This document shows, piece by piece, positions 6,984-16,600 of a DNA stretch of 59,511 nt; the first letter of the stretch is position 1, and the number at the start of each line of letters is the position of its first letter. The notes under the pieces were generated by a model, which was given only the letters and a program-made list of their open reading frames with translations, ran no database searches and had not been told where the DNA came from. Both the position numbers and the translations under genes were made by a program. Location of the stretch: IMG/VR virus record IMGVR_UViG_3300010160_000050, positions 1 through 59,511 of that record, one strand, 5' to 3'. This DNA is from a virus.

Positions 6984-7993
6984 TAGCTTATATTAATCCA
7001 ACCAGCAGTGTTAGATGCATTATTACCTTGAGCAAGACCAGTATCTGGAACATATGCTTGCACACGTTTAGTAGTAGTATTAAAAATCATCATACCCACT
7101 TCTGGAGTTAGCCCAGAGAGAGTAACACCATCTACTAATGGTAGTTTTGGTATACCGTTAAAAATAATTCTATCTGTAACTGCATCACCTAATGTACTAG
7201 TACCTGTTACTGTTAAATTGACTACTGCGGTGTCTCTAACAGTCTGTCCAAATTGTCCTAAATACTGTGCATATACTACTTCGCCACCGTCATAAGACCA
7301 AAACTCAACAACTACTGGATTTGTTTCACTAGTAACATATAATGTTGTTGGCCAGTTACCTTCGTACTTTATAGTACCGCCTGCTACTGAGTTTGTAAAA
7401 CTTAATGTTTTAGCTTCTTTGGCAGTGCCAGTTCCGCTGCCAACTCCTGTGGCTTTAAATGTAATTCCCACTGTATTTGCAGTAGCACCAATTGCTGTAA
7501 AATTAGTGTTGCCCAATGCAAAAATAGTATAAACATGACCTACAACAAATGATCCTGCTGTGGTTACATTAAATGTACTTAACGTAGCGTCGAGACGTAG
7601 CTTGGCAAAACGTCCATCCTCAGTTCCGTCTGGCATAGGAAAACCAATAACATCTAAACTAGTACTAGAGGTTAGTAAAATAGAATGATAAGAACCAGCT
7701 GAATAATTTAATTCTTGACCACTAGTTAATACAATTGCTTGTCCGCTTTTAACTGTAGCTTCTGAAGTTCCTAATAATTTAACAGTTTCTAAACTAGCAT
7801 TGATATCAAATTCGTTTCTTTCTCCTAACTTTACAGTAGTTTCAGTTAGTCCACCAGTTTTAAAAAGTTGTTCGTCAAGATAGGTTAGAGAATCTTTAAT
7901 TGCACTAAAGTTATCTCTAAAGCCTTGACTTTCGTTATCTTGCCCAGCAACTGGAAAATCCTGGTCAATATCTAAATTTCTCATTGTAGCCAT
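6983..7993 (-). CDS. Virion fibre-like structural protein (336 aa)
   Basis: The N-terminus (residues about 15-43) has DNESQGFRDNFSAIKDSL, a variant of the NDGTGD-x-LR-x-F-x-KIN-x-NF motif found at the start of the other fibre proteins here. Residues about 150-190 carry the glycine-rich module VGHVYTIFALGNTNFTAIGA...TGVGSGTGTA, a common phage tail-fibre repeat that also occurs twice in the 4723-residue protein. The Ser/Thr/Gly-rich remainder suggests beta structure. It has its own late promoter box at 8015-8022. It is probably a short baseplate or fibre component. Confidence 0.75.
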   Translation of the reverse strand: MATMRNLDIDQDFPVAGQDNESQGFRDNFSAIKDSLTYLDEQLFKTGGLTETTVKLGERNEFDINASLETVKLLGTSEATVKSGQAIVLTSGQELNYSAGSYHSILLTSSTSLDVIGFPMPDGTEDGRFAKLRLDATLSTFNVTTAGSFVVGHVYTIFALGNTNFTAIGATANTVGITFKATGVGSGTGTAKEAKTLSFTNSVAGGTIKYEGNWPTTLYVTSETNPVVVEFWSYDGGEVVYAQYLGQFGQTVRDTAVVNLTVTGTSTLGDAVTDRIIFNGIPKLPLVDGVTLSGLTPEVGMMIFNTTTKRVQAYVPDTGLAQGNNASNTAGWINIS

Positions 7994-8014
7994 GTTATAG
8001 TATCCTTGATTAAG

Positions 8015-8022
8015 TATTTATC
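8015..8022 (-). promoter_or_regulatory. T4-type late promoter box (GATAAATA)
   Basis: GATAAATA lies 22 bp upstream of the ATG at 7993. It overlaps the stop codon of the upstream 1037-aa gene. AAGGAT follows as ribosome binding site. Confidence 0.68.
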
Positions 8023-11000
8023 ATACGTTAAACTTGTAATTAGGAATTTTCAAATACTGGTCTTCATTGTTTCCAGAAACTGCATCGATAATAAATCTAT
8101 CAATTTCAAAGTCTAAACTAGTAAAATCAAATCCGCTGTGTGCTATATTTTGTAAAATATAGTCTGCTTCACCGGGTTTGCAATAGCATAACGGCACCGC
8201 CTTTATATACCCTGTCGCAGGAGTTTTTGAGTCCTGCGGAGTAACCATCCATGGCGGCAAAAAGCTATTTTCTGTATCAATTTGTCTAGGACTGTCCCCA
8301 ACAATTAATGTTTTTATATTGCGCCTAATATTACTAACGCTAGAAGGATAGATGTATTCAAGATCTTTACCACTAGCCCTAACCGCAGTTGTATCTGCTT
8401 TTAAATTATCTCCAGCACCTCGAAATCTATCTATGCTATCTTCGTTTAATTTATTGCGTATTTTGTTATTAGATAAGTTTAATAGTCCGTTAACCGGATT
8501 TATGTCAGTTTGATTAACTTGAACTTTAGAACGGGAGCCGTATGATAACTTTATTGCCTGAGCAGGACTAAGTTTTCCAATTTCGTACTCGTCAAAAATT
8601 TCAAGATATATTACTTCATATATTGTATCGTTTGAACCCTGGTTCCTTGCAATGGCCTTCTTTGGACTACCTATACGAAAACGTTTACGTTTAGTATTCA
8701 TAGCTAGTGCAGGCACATAGTTTTTAATTTCTAGAGTTTCAATGCCAGCATATATCAACATTTTTAATTCTTTTTGTACACCATAGTTTGGATCACTTGA
8801 TCGATATATCTTACTTTCAGTAAAAATATCCAAGTCGTTAATAAACGTATAAAACTTTGCTCGTTTGGCTAATGTAGGAAACGGTTTAACATAAACATTA
8901 CTAAACAATTTCACATCGGGGTCTTCTACAAATACTGTAAACGTTCCGGATATGGCACTGTATTTAAATTGATCTTGGGCCAATACAGTAAATGTATAAG
9001 ATCGATCTTGCGTTCCTGTGCGACCATCAAAGCTAGTAGTTCTGCTATCATATGTTGTGAGACCTGTGATATTATTTCTAAAAGTATATTTGTCCCAATG
9101 AGATATATTAAACGGTGTGCTACTAGTATGTGCAAAGTTAGCTTTATATAATTGATCTTGATATTTTATAACATCATTAATTTTATATTGCTTTCCGCTT
9201 TTCCAAAAACTTCTGTAGACAATATTTCCAAATTGTGTAACACGCCCAATCAGTTCGCCATTAGCACGTAACTCAACACCCGGAGGTAATGTTCCTCTAA
9301 CTTGTCTATAAGTTAGTACAGCACCTATTACTGTAGTTTCTGCTTGTATTTCTAATTGACTTGATAAGTTTGCTCTAACTGATCCCAAGTTAGCAGGAGT
9401 TAAGAATCTAATAACGCTGTCAATCTCTCCAAGCACCTGCATGGTAAAAGTTTTTGAACTTGTACGTGTTGTATACAGCTGACTTAGTACTCTGTAATAA
9501 GAATTGGCAATAACAAAACTTTTAATAACTACATTCTTTAGGGGCTTATCTAATTTAATAGTGTCATATGCTTGATTAGACAGCACTTCGTAAGAGTTAA
9601 TCTTGTAAGTATAAGCACCAATTCGTATGTTGTCATTAGTGATCAATTGTTGATCACTTGTTGGTAATTTGTTAATTTTTAAATAATTTTGACCAATTGG
9701 CGCTAATTCTGCATTGACAATTTCAACTTCAATTTGTTCAAGATTTTCTTTATCGTACTTTGTTGCACTAACTGTAAATTTATAATTTATTGTAACAGCT
9801 GGTTGGTAAGGAACAAAACCAAAAATTTCGCTGTTGCTAGGATCAAGTGCTAGACCTGCCGGCAACTCGCTTGGAGTACCATCAGGGTTAAATTTTTCTA
9901 AACGATAATCAACTGGCCCAATTGCTGGATTCGGATCAAATGTATCTAGTATAACAGTAACATAATTATTAGCACGTTTAGTTCCTAGGTTAGCCGCGCT
10001 TAACCAAATTGGGCTACGTAGATAGGTGCTGTCGGAAGTATAGGAAATATAAGCACCGCCACCAATTTTCATTATGGTATTATCTGTGCGTAAGAAGTCA
10101 TCTCCAACTACATATATTTTAAATGTACGTTTGGTAATAGTTTCGCCGTCACTTACACTAACAATAAATTCATAGAATCTATTTAATTTTTTAGGAGTAA
10201 GTACTTGTTCGTATCCTGCAATACCAATGTTAGGCAACGGAGCAAAATCATACGGATAATCATCAAACGTATTAACGTCAAATGTTCCGTCTCGGGCAGT
10301 AATGTCAAGAGCAAGAATAGGATCAATAAATCCAGTAATGCGTCCATTTCTATTTAATGTTAGACCCGGTGGAAGTTGTCCGCTGTTATCTTCAATAAAG
10401 AATTCTAATTCGTCCCCTGCTCGCAGATCAGTGTCAGTGGCTAGTAATTGAAAATCAATATAGGTTCCGTCTAACACAAAAGTCAGCGGCGCTTTTAATA
10501 ACTGGACTGTGCCTGTAACGGATCTAGTACCAAAGTTAATACCAACATCTCTATATGTTATAGTGTGTGCTATTCTATAAATGTATTCGTCGGGCGTTTC
10601 AACTCCAGAAAATCCTGGACGTATAATTTTTATTTTATTATTATTGATATCAGCTAATGAACTAGTTACTGAGATCTCGTTATCAAAAACAAAGTCGTGT
10701 GCTTTGTCAGTTGTAAGTGTAACAATATTATTATATCTTGATGCACTTACTATCCGTGCTATTCTATAGGGTACTGCCCCTACAGGCAATGTACCTTCCG
10801 TAGTAACCCATTTTGGAGCATCTGCACCTTCAACTGTAATTGATAACGTGCGGTCCGATATTTCGCCAGTAACTGAATTACTTGCTCTAATAACAAATGT
10901 TGAAACAGTTGATCTAACAACTTCGTATGGAGATCCTGAAATGTAATGATCTATCAGTCTAAGTCCTTGGGGTAGTTTTCCAGAAATTAAACTAAAAGTT

Positions 11001-11134
11001 AAATTGGATAAATCAGCACCGTTGATTAGTGGTAGGGGTATACGATTGTCTGCCCCGTGGATATTCTTGAATACCGTACCTTCTTGTAGGGATCCAAGTG
11101 AGTGCCCAGATTTTACGCTCCAAATATTCAGCAT
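8021..11134 (-). CDS. Large virion protein with putative Ig-like (He_PIG) domains
   Basis: The protein has 1037 residues. It shows repeated signatures of the putative-Ig (cadherin-like) fold: GKLPQGLRLI...ISGSP near the N-terminus, QLPPGLTLNRNGRITGFI, LPAGLALDPSNSEIFGF, and TLPPGVELRANGELIGRV, each ending a domain of about 100-150 residues with F-x-V-x-A/V-x-D. Such arrays are found in phage tail and adhesion proteins. The start IWSVKSGHSLGSLQEG resembles marine T4-like phage tail proteins. It is likely a baseplate or side-fibre component that contacts the host surface. Late box at 11154-11161. Confidence 0.78.
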   Translation of the reverse strand: MLNIWSVKSGHSLGSLQEGTVFKNIHGADNRIPLPLINGADLSNLTFSLISGKLPQGLRLIDHYISGSPYEVVRSTVSTFVIRASNSVTGEISDRTLSITVEGADAPKWVTTEGTLPVGAVPYRIARIVSASRYNNIVTLTTDKAHDFVFDNEISVTSSLADINNNKIKIIRPGFSGVETPDEYIYRIAHTITYRDVGINFGTRSVTGTVQLLKAPLTFVLDGTYIDFQLLATDTDLRAGDELEFFIEDNSGQLPPGLTLNRNGRITGFIDPILALDITARDGTFDVNTFDDYPYDFAPLPNIGIAGYEQVLTPKKLNRFYEFIVSVSDGETITKRTFKIYVVGDDFLRTDNTIMKIGGGAYISYTSDSTYLRSPIWLSAANLGTKRANNYVTVILDTFDPNPAIGPVDYRLEKFNPDGTPSELPAGLALDPSNSEIFGFVPYQPAVTINYKFTVSATKYDKENLEQIEVEIVNAELAPIGQNYLKINKLPTSDQQLITNDNIRIGAYTYKINSYEVLSNQAYDTIKLDKPLKNVVIKSFVIANSYYRVLSQLYTTRTSSKTFTMQVLGEIDSVIRFLTPANLGSVRANLSSQLEIQAETTVIGAVLTYRQVRGTLPPGVELRANGELIGRVTQFGNIVYRSFWKSGKQYKINDVIKYQDQLYKANFAHTSSTPFNISHWDKYTFRNNITGLTTYDSRTTSFDGRTGTQDRSYTFTVLAQDQFKYSAISGTFTVFVEDPDVKLFSNVYVKPFPTLAKRAKFYTFINDLDIFTESKIYRSSDPNYGVQKELKMLIYAGIETLEIKNYVPALAMNTKRKRFRIGSPKKAIARNQGSNDTIYEVIYLEIFDEYEIGKLSPAQAIKLSYGSRSKVQVNQTDINPVNGLLNLSNNKIRNKLNEDSIDRFRGAGDNLKADTTAVRASGKDLEYIYPSSVSNIRRNIKTLIVGDSPRQIDTENSFLPPWMVTPQDSKTPATGYIKAVPLCYCKPGEADYILQNIAHSGFDFTSLDFEIDRFIIDAVSGNNEDQYLKIPNYKFNV

Positions 11135-11153
11135 ATTATTATCCTATATGCTG

Positions 11154-11161
11154 TATTTATT
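11154..11161 (-). promoter_or_regulatory. T4-type late promoter box (AATAAATA)
   Basis: AATAAATA lies 20 bp upstream of the ATG at 11134, in the gap between two fibre genes. AGGAT lies between it and the start. The first base differs from the GATAAATA seen elsewhere. Confidence 0.6.
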
Positions 11162-11162
11162 G

Positions 11163-12869
11163 TTAACTTAGTGATACCCAAGCGCCGTTTGCATAGCCAC
11201 AAAACTGTCCAATACCACCGGGGCCGCTATCTGTACAGTAAACCACATCGCCGTTGGTAGCCGATAATGCATTTCTTTGTACAGTTGTATAGCTGCCAAA
11301 GCGTACAGGAACATTAAATGTTGCTCTAGTATTATTCAAATCAGCCGCAGTTGTGTATCCTGGAGTATTTTGACTAATAACTTTATATCCTGAAACTGAT
11401 AATGCATAATCACCGGATATTAAAAGACCTTGGTCAATGTTAACATAATTGCTAAATGTTACCTGAGGGGTCATTGTAAGTGTAGTGCCAAGACTTGGGG
11501 TGTTAATACTAGTAGTAATAACATTACCTGCTACTGTTCCGTTAAATTGCGGAGCAGTAATGTTACCAGTAGAATTAAATGTTCCGTGGATTTCCATATT
11601 TCCGTCATTGTCTAATGCCAATAATGTTACGGCATACGAGCTATTAATAATTTCTAAAACACCGTCGGAATTTAAACGGAAATATCTGTTGGGATTTGCC
11701 GCAGAAGAATAGTTGTTTCTAACTTCTAAGAAACCATGAAATCCAACACCTCCACGTTGATTGTAACCTGCAAGTTTTAAACTAGAGTTATTAGCATCTC
11801 CGCCACTGACAGTTGCAGTTGAAAATGCGTTATCTCCTGTACTAGTTACGTTACCAGTTACGTTACCAGTTACGTTACCAGTTACGCTACCAGACACATT
11901 ACCAGCAAAACTAGTAGCTTCAACTTGTCTATTAAAAACAAGTTTATCGCCAGTTGCTGTATATGTTATCGAAGGACTATTTGCATAATTACCAATAGTA
12001 ATACCGGCACCGTCGACAAAACCGTTACTTGTAGCATTTTTAGCAATGTTAATATTAATGTCCTCAACAGTTAGTGTTGATGTATTAAGTGTTGTAGTAT
12101 CACCATTAACTGTTAAATCACCGCTAACTGTTACATTATTGAATGTAACATTACTAGTTGTAGCAACTGCTTGACCGATACTAATAGTACTTCCGCTAAC
12201 AGTTACGCCAGTTCCTTGTGTAATAACTGTAATGTCTGCACTGCCGTCAAATGCTACACCGTTAATGTTTTTAGTAGCGGCTAGCTTGGTTGCTGTTGCC
12301 GCATTACCACCTGCATTACCATCGATACTTGTGCCAGTTAGTGTTTGGGCAAGACTAGATCTTTGTATATCAATCTCTGTAGTACCAACATAAAATTTCT
12401 GTCCAGCATATATTCCGTTAGTAACTGTTGAGGCATTACCAGTTAATGGTCCTGTAAACCCTGTGGCAGTTACTGTTCCGGTAATGTTAACATTTCCAGT
12501 GCCTGTAATATCGCGACTATTTAAATCTAAGTTACCGCCTAGTTGTGGTGTTGTATCTTCTACAACATTCAACAAACCAATACCATCTAATGTAACAGTT
12601 GCATCTATTCTATTTGCATTATCTTGCGTAGTGCCATAGGTAAAGACAACATTTCCGGTACCAGCAACCAGTGCCGCACCTACTGCGTCAACCGCTCGCT
12701 CGTCAGTATAAGACGATGCCGCTTTTCCGCCTAAAGTCCCAGTAACACCACCATCGGCGCTATCACCAACATACAGTGCTTTTTCTTGCGTGTCGTAAAC
12801 CAACTCACCTTCGACAAATCTCTTAGTTGTTCTGTCTGCTGTTGGTCCGCGTCTAATTTGTAATGCCAT
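11163..12869 (-). CDS. Tail fibre protein (568 aa)
   Basis: The N-terminus MALQIRRGPTADRT...VEGELVYDTQEKALYVGD is the widespread phage fibre head motif (LQIRRG, then GEL-x-Y-x-T...LYVGD). The middle is Gly/Thr/Asn-rich with ITGTGNVNITGTVTATGFTG and a short tandem VTGN repeat at about residues 326-341. GDLTVNGDTTTLNTSTLTVE and the INIAKNATSNG block match the same block in the giant fibre proteins. It is likely a trimeric fibre. It has no late box of its own and lies 11 bp behind the 264-aa gene, so it is probably co-transcribed from the giant gene's promoter. Confidence 0.82.
   Translation of the reverse strand: MALQIRRGPTADRTTKRFVEGELVYDTQEKALYVGDSADGGVTGTLGGKAASSYTDERAVDAVGAALVAGTGNVVFTYGTTQDNANRIDATVTLDGIGLLNVVEDTTPQLGGNLDLNSRDITGTGNVNITGTVTATGFTGPLTGNASTVTNGIYAGQKFYVGTTEIDIQRSSLAQTLTGTSIDGNAGGNAATATKLAATKNINGVAFDGSADITVITQGTGVTVSGSTISIGQAVATTSNVTFNNVTVSGDLTVNGDTTTLNTSTLTVEDININIAKNATSNGFVDGAGITIGNYANSPSITYTATGDKLVFNRQVEATSFAGNVSGSVTGNVTGNVTGNVTSTGDNAFSTATVSGGDANNSSLKLAGYNQRGGVGFHGFLEVRNNYSSAANPNRYFRLNSDGVLEIINSSYAVTLLALDNDGNMEIHGTFNSTGNITAPQFNGTVAGNVITTSINTPSLGTTLTMTPQVTFSNYVNIDQGLLISGDYALSVSGYKVISQNTPGYTTAADLNNTRATFNVPVRFGSYTTVQRNALSATNGDVVYCTDSGPGGIGQFCGYANGAWVSLS
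11845..11892. repeat. Tandem 12-bp repeat (four units) in a fibre gene
   Basis: Four adjacent 12-bp units (GTTACGTTACCA on the plus strand, the last with one change) encode TGNV repeats in the 568-aa fibre protein. Such short in-frame repeats can change copy number by slippage. Confidence 0.85.
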
Positions 12870-12880
12870 TTTATTCTCCG

Positions 12881-13675
12881 TTATATAGTTCCAGCGTCTA
12901 TGCCAAAGTCGCTAGGGTTATTGAATGTGCCCATATCTGTCCCTACAGCATACAAATAATATCTTATAGGGTCCATAAACACTGGATTGATAACTCCATA
13001 GTCAAATGTATTTATTCGTCTTTCTAGGTTACTCACATCCACGTAAGCAGTTTGGTTAGGGCTTCTAATTAGCCCGGTTACGTTGCCGGATAATAGCCCT
13101 GAGATAGGTTGGAGGAAAGTTTTAAAACCATCTATGTTCTGATTTCCCTGGGTGTAAACTCCGTCATCTACTGTATGTGCATTTCCGTTAATACTTGCGT
13201 TTATTCTAGAGTTAAATGTTTTAACTCCGCCAATTGTTTGATCACCGGTGGTGTAAACACCGTTTGTTACAGAACCTGCGTTGCCCGTTACATTACCAGT
13301 TACATTACCACTTAGGTTACCAGTGAAACTAGTAGCAGTAACAGCGCCAGCATTAGTAATTGCCTGCCCTTGGAAATTAACTGCGCTATTTGGTTTAAAC
13401 TCTAAAGTTATAACATCGCCTACAAGTCTAACATGCAGATTGCCATCAGCATCAATTTTTCTAAATCGATATTGAAAATCTACAACTTCTTTAAAAACTG
13501 ATTCACCTCGTGGCCCTATGTTAGCTCCGCTAGGATTTGTTCCTAATCTATTACCTAAGTATAAGAAATTTCCGTTAATTTTTAAAAATGCATCTCTAAG
13601 ATCGTCACCTGTACCGTCGTTGGCAACTACGCCAACGTTAACAAGATTGTCTCGAATTTCAAATGGAACTGGCAT
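12881..13675 (-). CDS. Tail fibre protein with NDGTGD head motif (264 aa)
   Basis: Residues about 15-38 carry VVANDGTGDDLRDAFLKING, matching the head of the 4723-residue protein and suggesting a common attachment site on the virion. The middle has TGNLSGNVTGNVTGNAGSV and two YTTGDQTIGGVKTF / YTQGNQNIDGFKTF blocks, typical of fibres. The C-terminus (PVFMDPIRYYLYAVGTDMG) may form a tip. It is small compared with its paralogues. It starts 11 bp after the giant gene and is probably in the same late transcript. Confidence 0.78.
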   Translation of the reverse strand: MPVPFEIRDNLVNVGVVANDGTGDDLRDAFLKINGNFLYLGNRLGTNPSGANIGPRGESVFKEVVDFQYRFRKIDADGNLHVRLVGDVITLEFKPNSAVNFQGQAITNAGAVTATSFTGNLSGNVTGNVTGNAGSVTNGVYTTGDQTIGGVKTFNSRINASINGNAHTVDDGVYTQGNQNIDGFKTFLQPISGLLSGNVTGLIRSPNQTAYVDVSNLERRINTFDYGVINPVFMDPIRYYLYAVGTDMGTFNNPSDFGIDAGTI

Positions 13676-13686
13676 AGTTGTTTCCT

Positions 13687-16600
13687 TTAATGTTTACCTA
13701 CAACAGCTTCGACAACGCCTTCGCCGTCTGTTGTTTTTACTGCTATCGACTTACCAATAACTGTGCCAACACGTGGATCGTTATTAACAATCGCATATCC
13801 TGGCTTACCGCTTGATACTAGCAAGTCACCTTTTTGTACACGACCGATAACTTTAACTGGCACACGACCTTGTAGAGCAACAACTGCTACATGATTGCCT
13901 TCTAATTTATCATTCATAGTATAGGCAGCTTTTAAGGATATAACACCAGCTACTCTACGATCGTTGAAGACTGTACTTTGAGTTACTTCTTCATCTCCGC
14001 CAAATACTAAAACTGTTCCTTCTTCGTAGTCTGCATCTGCTAGATATTTTTCTGCTAAGTCACCGTAGTTGGCATAGCTAGCAATACCTGCAAAATAACT
14101 AGCAGTTAATGTGTTTGTACTTGGTTTGTAGAACAAGTCACCGTCAATTCCGATGTTGGCTTGTTGCCCGCTAGTACCTTGGCTAGTAAATGTTATGTAC
14201 CTAGCAGTACTTGCTGTTGCTTCATCTGTAACTTTTACTGTATCAGCCGCCGCAGCCGCTAATGTCAACTGACAAGTAACGTTAGCATCGCCCTGGATTG
14301 ATACACTACCAGTTGCTCCACCGGTGAATGAAATTGTACGAGCAGTTTTCCACTTACTAGCAGTTGCCGCATTACCGGCTATCTCTGTGCCAGTACCAAT
14401 GTAACCACTAACAGCAGTACCAAAATCACTAATATCAGTAGACGCAAGCTGTATCCAAGATGGTGCAGTACCGCTCGCGCCATCACCTACTGAACGTAAA
14501 AACTTGTTAGTTATAGTTACGTTTGGTGCTAGGATTGCTGATGTATTATTTGCTGATTGATAATGTATTGAACCTAATATTCCGCCTGTCAAGTTTGTTG
14601 CTTTAGTTGCAATACCTGCAAAGTTATCAGCGGTTAGTGTATTAGAACTTGCATTATAACTTAATGAGCCATCAGTATAGATAGTTTCATTTGTAGCAAT
14701 GGCATTATTAGAATCAGCAAATGTCAAGTAGTATGGACCGACTCCGTCACTCGCTGTAACAGTTAAAACTTTATCAGCACCGTCAATTTGTCCTTTGATT
14801 GTGCCTGAGCCTGCTGGTACTTCAAAAGCACCGTAGAATTTAGCCGCATATACGTTTCCACTAAATCCTGCACCACCTGTAACTTTTAATGTATGTGTTG
14901 CATCAGTTGTACTTGTACCTTGGCCATTACGTGAAAACGTTACTGCGGTAGTGGCTGTTAAGTTTACAAATGTACCGTCCTTAGCAGTATTAGCACCAAT
15001 AATAATACCATCCATATTACCCGCAGTATAGGAACTAATAGTTACGGCAGCGGTAGTTGATTTTAAACTTAATGCGGCAGCAGGTTCTAACTTAACAGTT
15101 CCAGTACCACTTGGGCTAAATGTTACATTTTTGTTAGCGGCAGTCATAGTAACTGCGGCACCAAATGTAGCAGTATCGGTGGTTTCTAATATAGTAAACT
15201 TACCTTGCTTATGACTAGTCTGACCAATGTCTATGCCGTCTAAAGTTCCAAGACCATCTGACTTAATAGTTACAAACGGTGTGTTGCCCGCAGTAAGTTT
15301 AATCAAATCTTGATATGCCAATCCATCAACATCGTATGCTGATACTGACAATGTATTGCCAGTTGTTTTAGCAGTCTTTAATTGATTGCCTGCTACAAAA
15401 TATGCATTGGTAGTAATATTATCAGTGTTACCAAACTCATTAGTACTATCACCTAATGTTATTGTGTCTTTCGCAGTTAATGTTTTAACACTAACTGTAT
15501 CTGCACTAAACCCGTTAGTTACTGTAACATCTGGTACATCTATACCAACGTTGGTTGTCCACTTGTTAGTTGCGGCAACCCAGATTAGAGTCTTATCAAC
15601 CGCTGCCTTAACAGTAATACCACCACCATCACCTGTGGTGTCGTTACCACCAGCCGCAGTAAATATTATCTTACCTGCTGTAATAGATCCTGTTGATAAT
15701 GTAATTCGTATACTAGTTGCACTGAATACTTCAGCAATAGTAGCAACACTTAAAAACCCACCGAGCACGGCATTATTAGTTGGTCCAGTTGTTCCATCTT
15801 TAGTAATAACCATTCCTGGAATTAGACCAGTAATTGCTAATGCATTTTCAGCAAGCATATTTGTTACAATACCACTAGCATCAATATCGCCGCTAATTTT
15901 TGGTGATGTACTTACACCGGCTAGTATAATATTTTTGTCAGCAATATTAACTGTATTTGAATTAACAGTTGTAGTTACACCCTTAACTACTAAATTACCA
16001 GTTAATAGTGTATCACCAGTAACTTCAAAGTTTCCGCCAACAAATAGTTTCTTGGCAATAGACGCACCACCTGCAACCTTTAACGGACCAGTTGTAGAAT
16101 TTACAGCATCAGTTGTGCTGGTAATTTCTACTGTAGTAAATTTACCAGTTGATTCAGATGATGAACCAATAGACATATTATTGATACTACCGTTAACAGC
16201 AGGATACATGGTAATAGTACCAGATGATCCGTTAGTTGATCGTGGTTGGAAACTAATATTTGCATTAATAGGATTAAAAATTACATTACCGTATGCTTTT
16301 AAATTTGGCACATAAACTTGACCATTTAGTACACCTGGATTAATAGTGGTGCCAGCAACAGTCATAGCTTGACCGCTTGGCGCAACGCCTGTTGTTCCAG
16401 AAAATACAGGAGACAATGTATCGCTAGTGCTTAATGTAATTTGATTTGTAAGCCCGTTTATAGAAACAATATAGTATGTTCCAACAGTAAGTCCACCAAA
16501 TGGTGTTCCACTTATTGCTATTTCTTGTCCTATATACATATTAGCAGTATCTCTAACAGTAATAAGACCGCTGTCGTTTCTAGTTGCAGTAGTATTAATA

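Noticed and set aside
11845-11892. CRISPR-like array
   Set aside because: The 12-bp units are adjacent without spacers and encode in-frame TGNV repeats in a fibre gene.
15386-16315. Plus-strand open frame of 309 codons
   Set aside because: Antisense to the 4723-aa fibre gene, with the same compositional artefact and no start signal.
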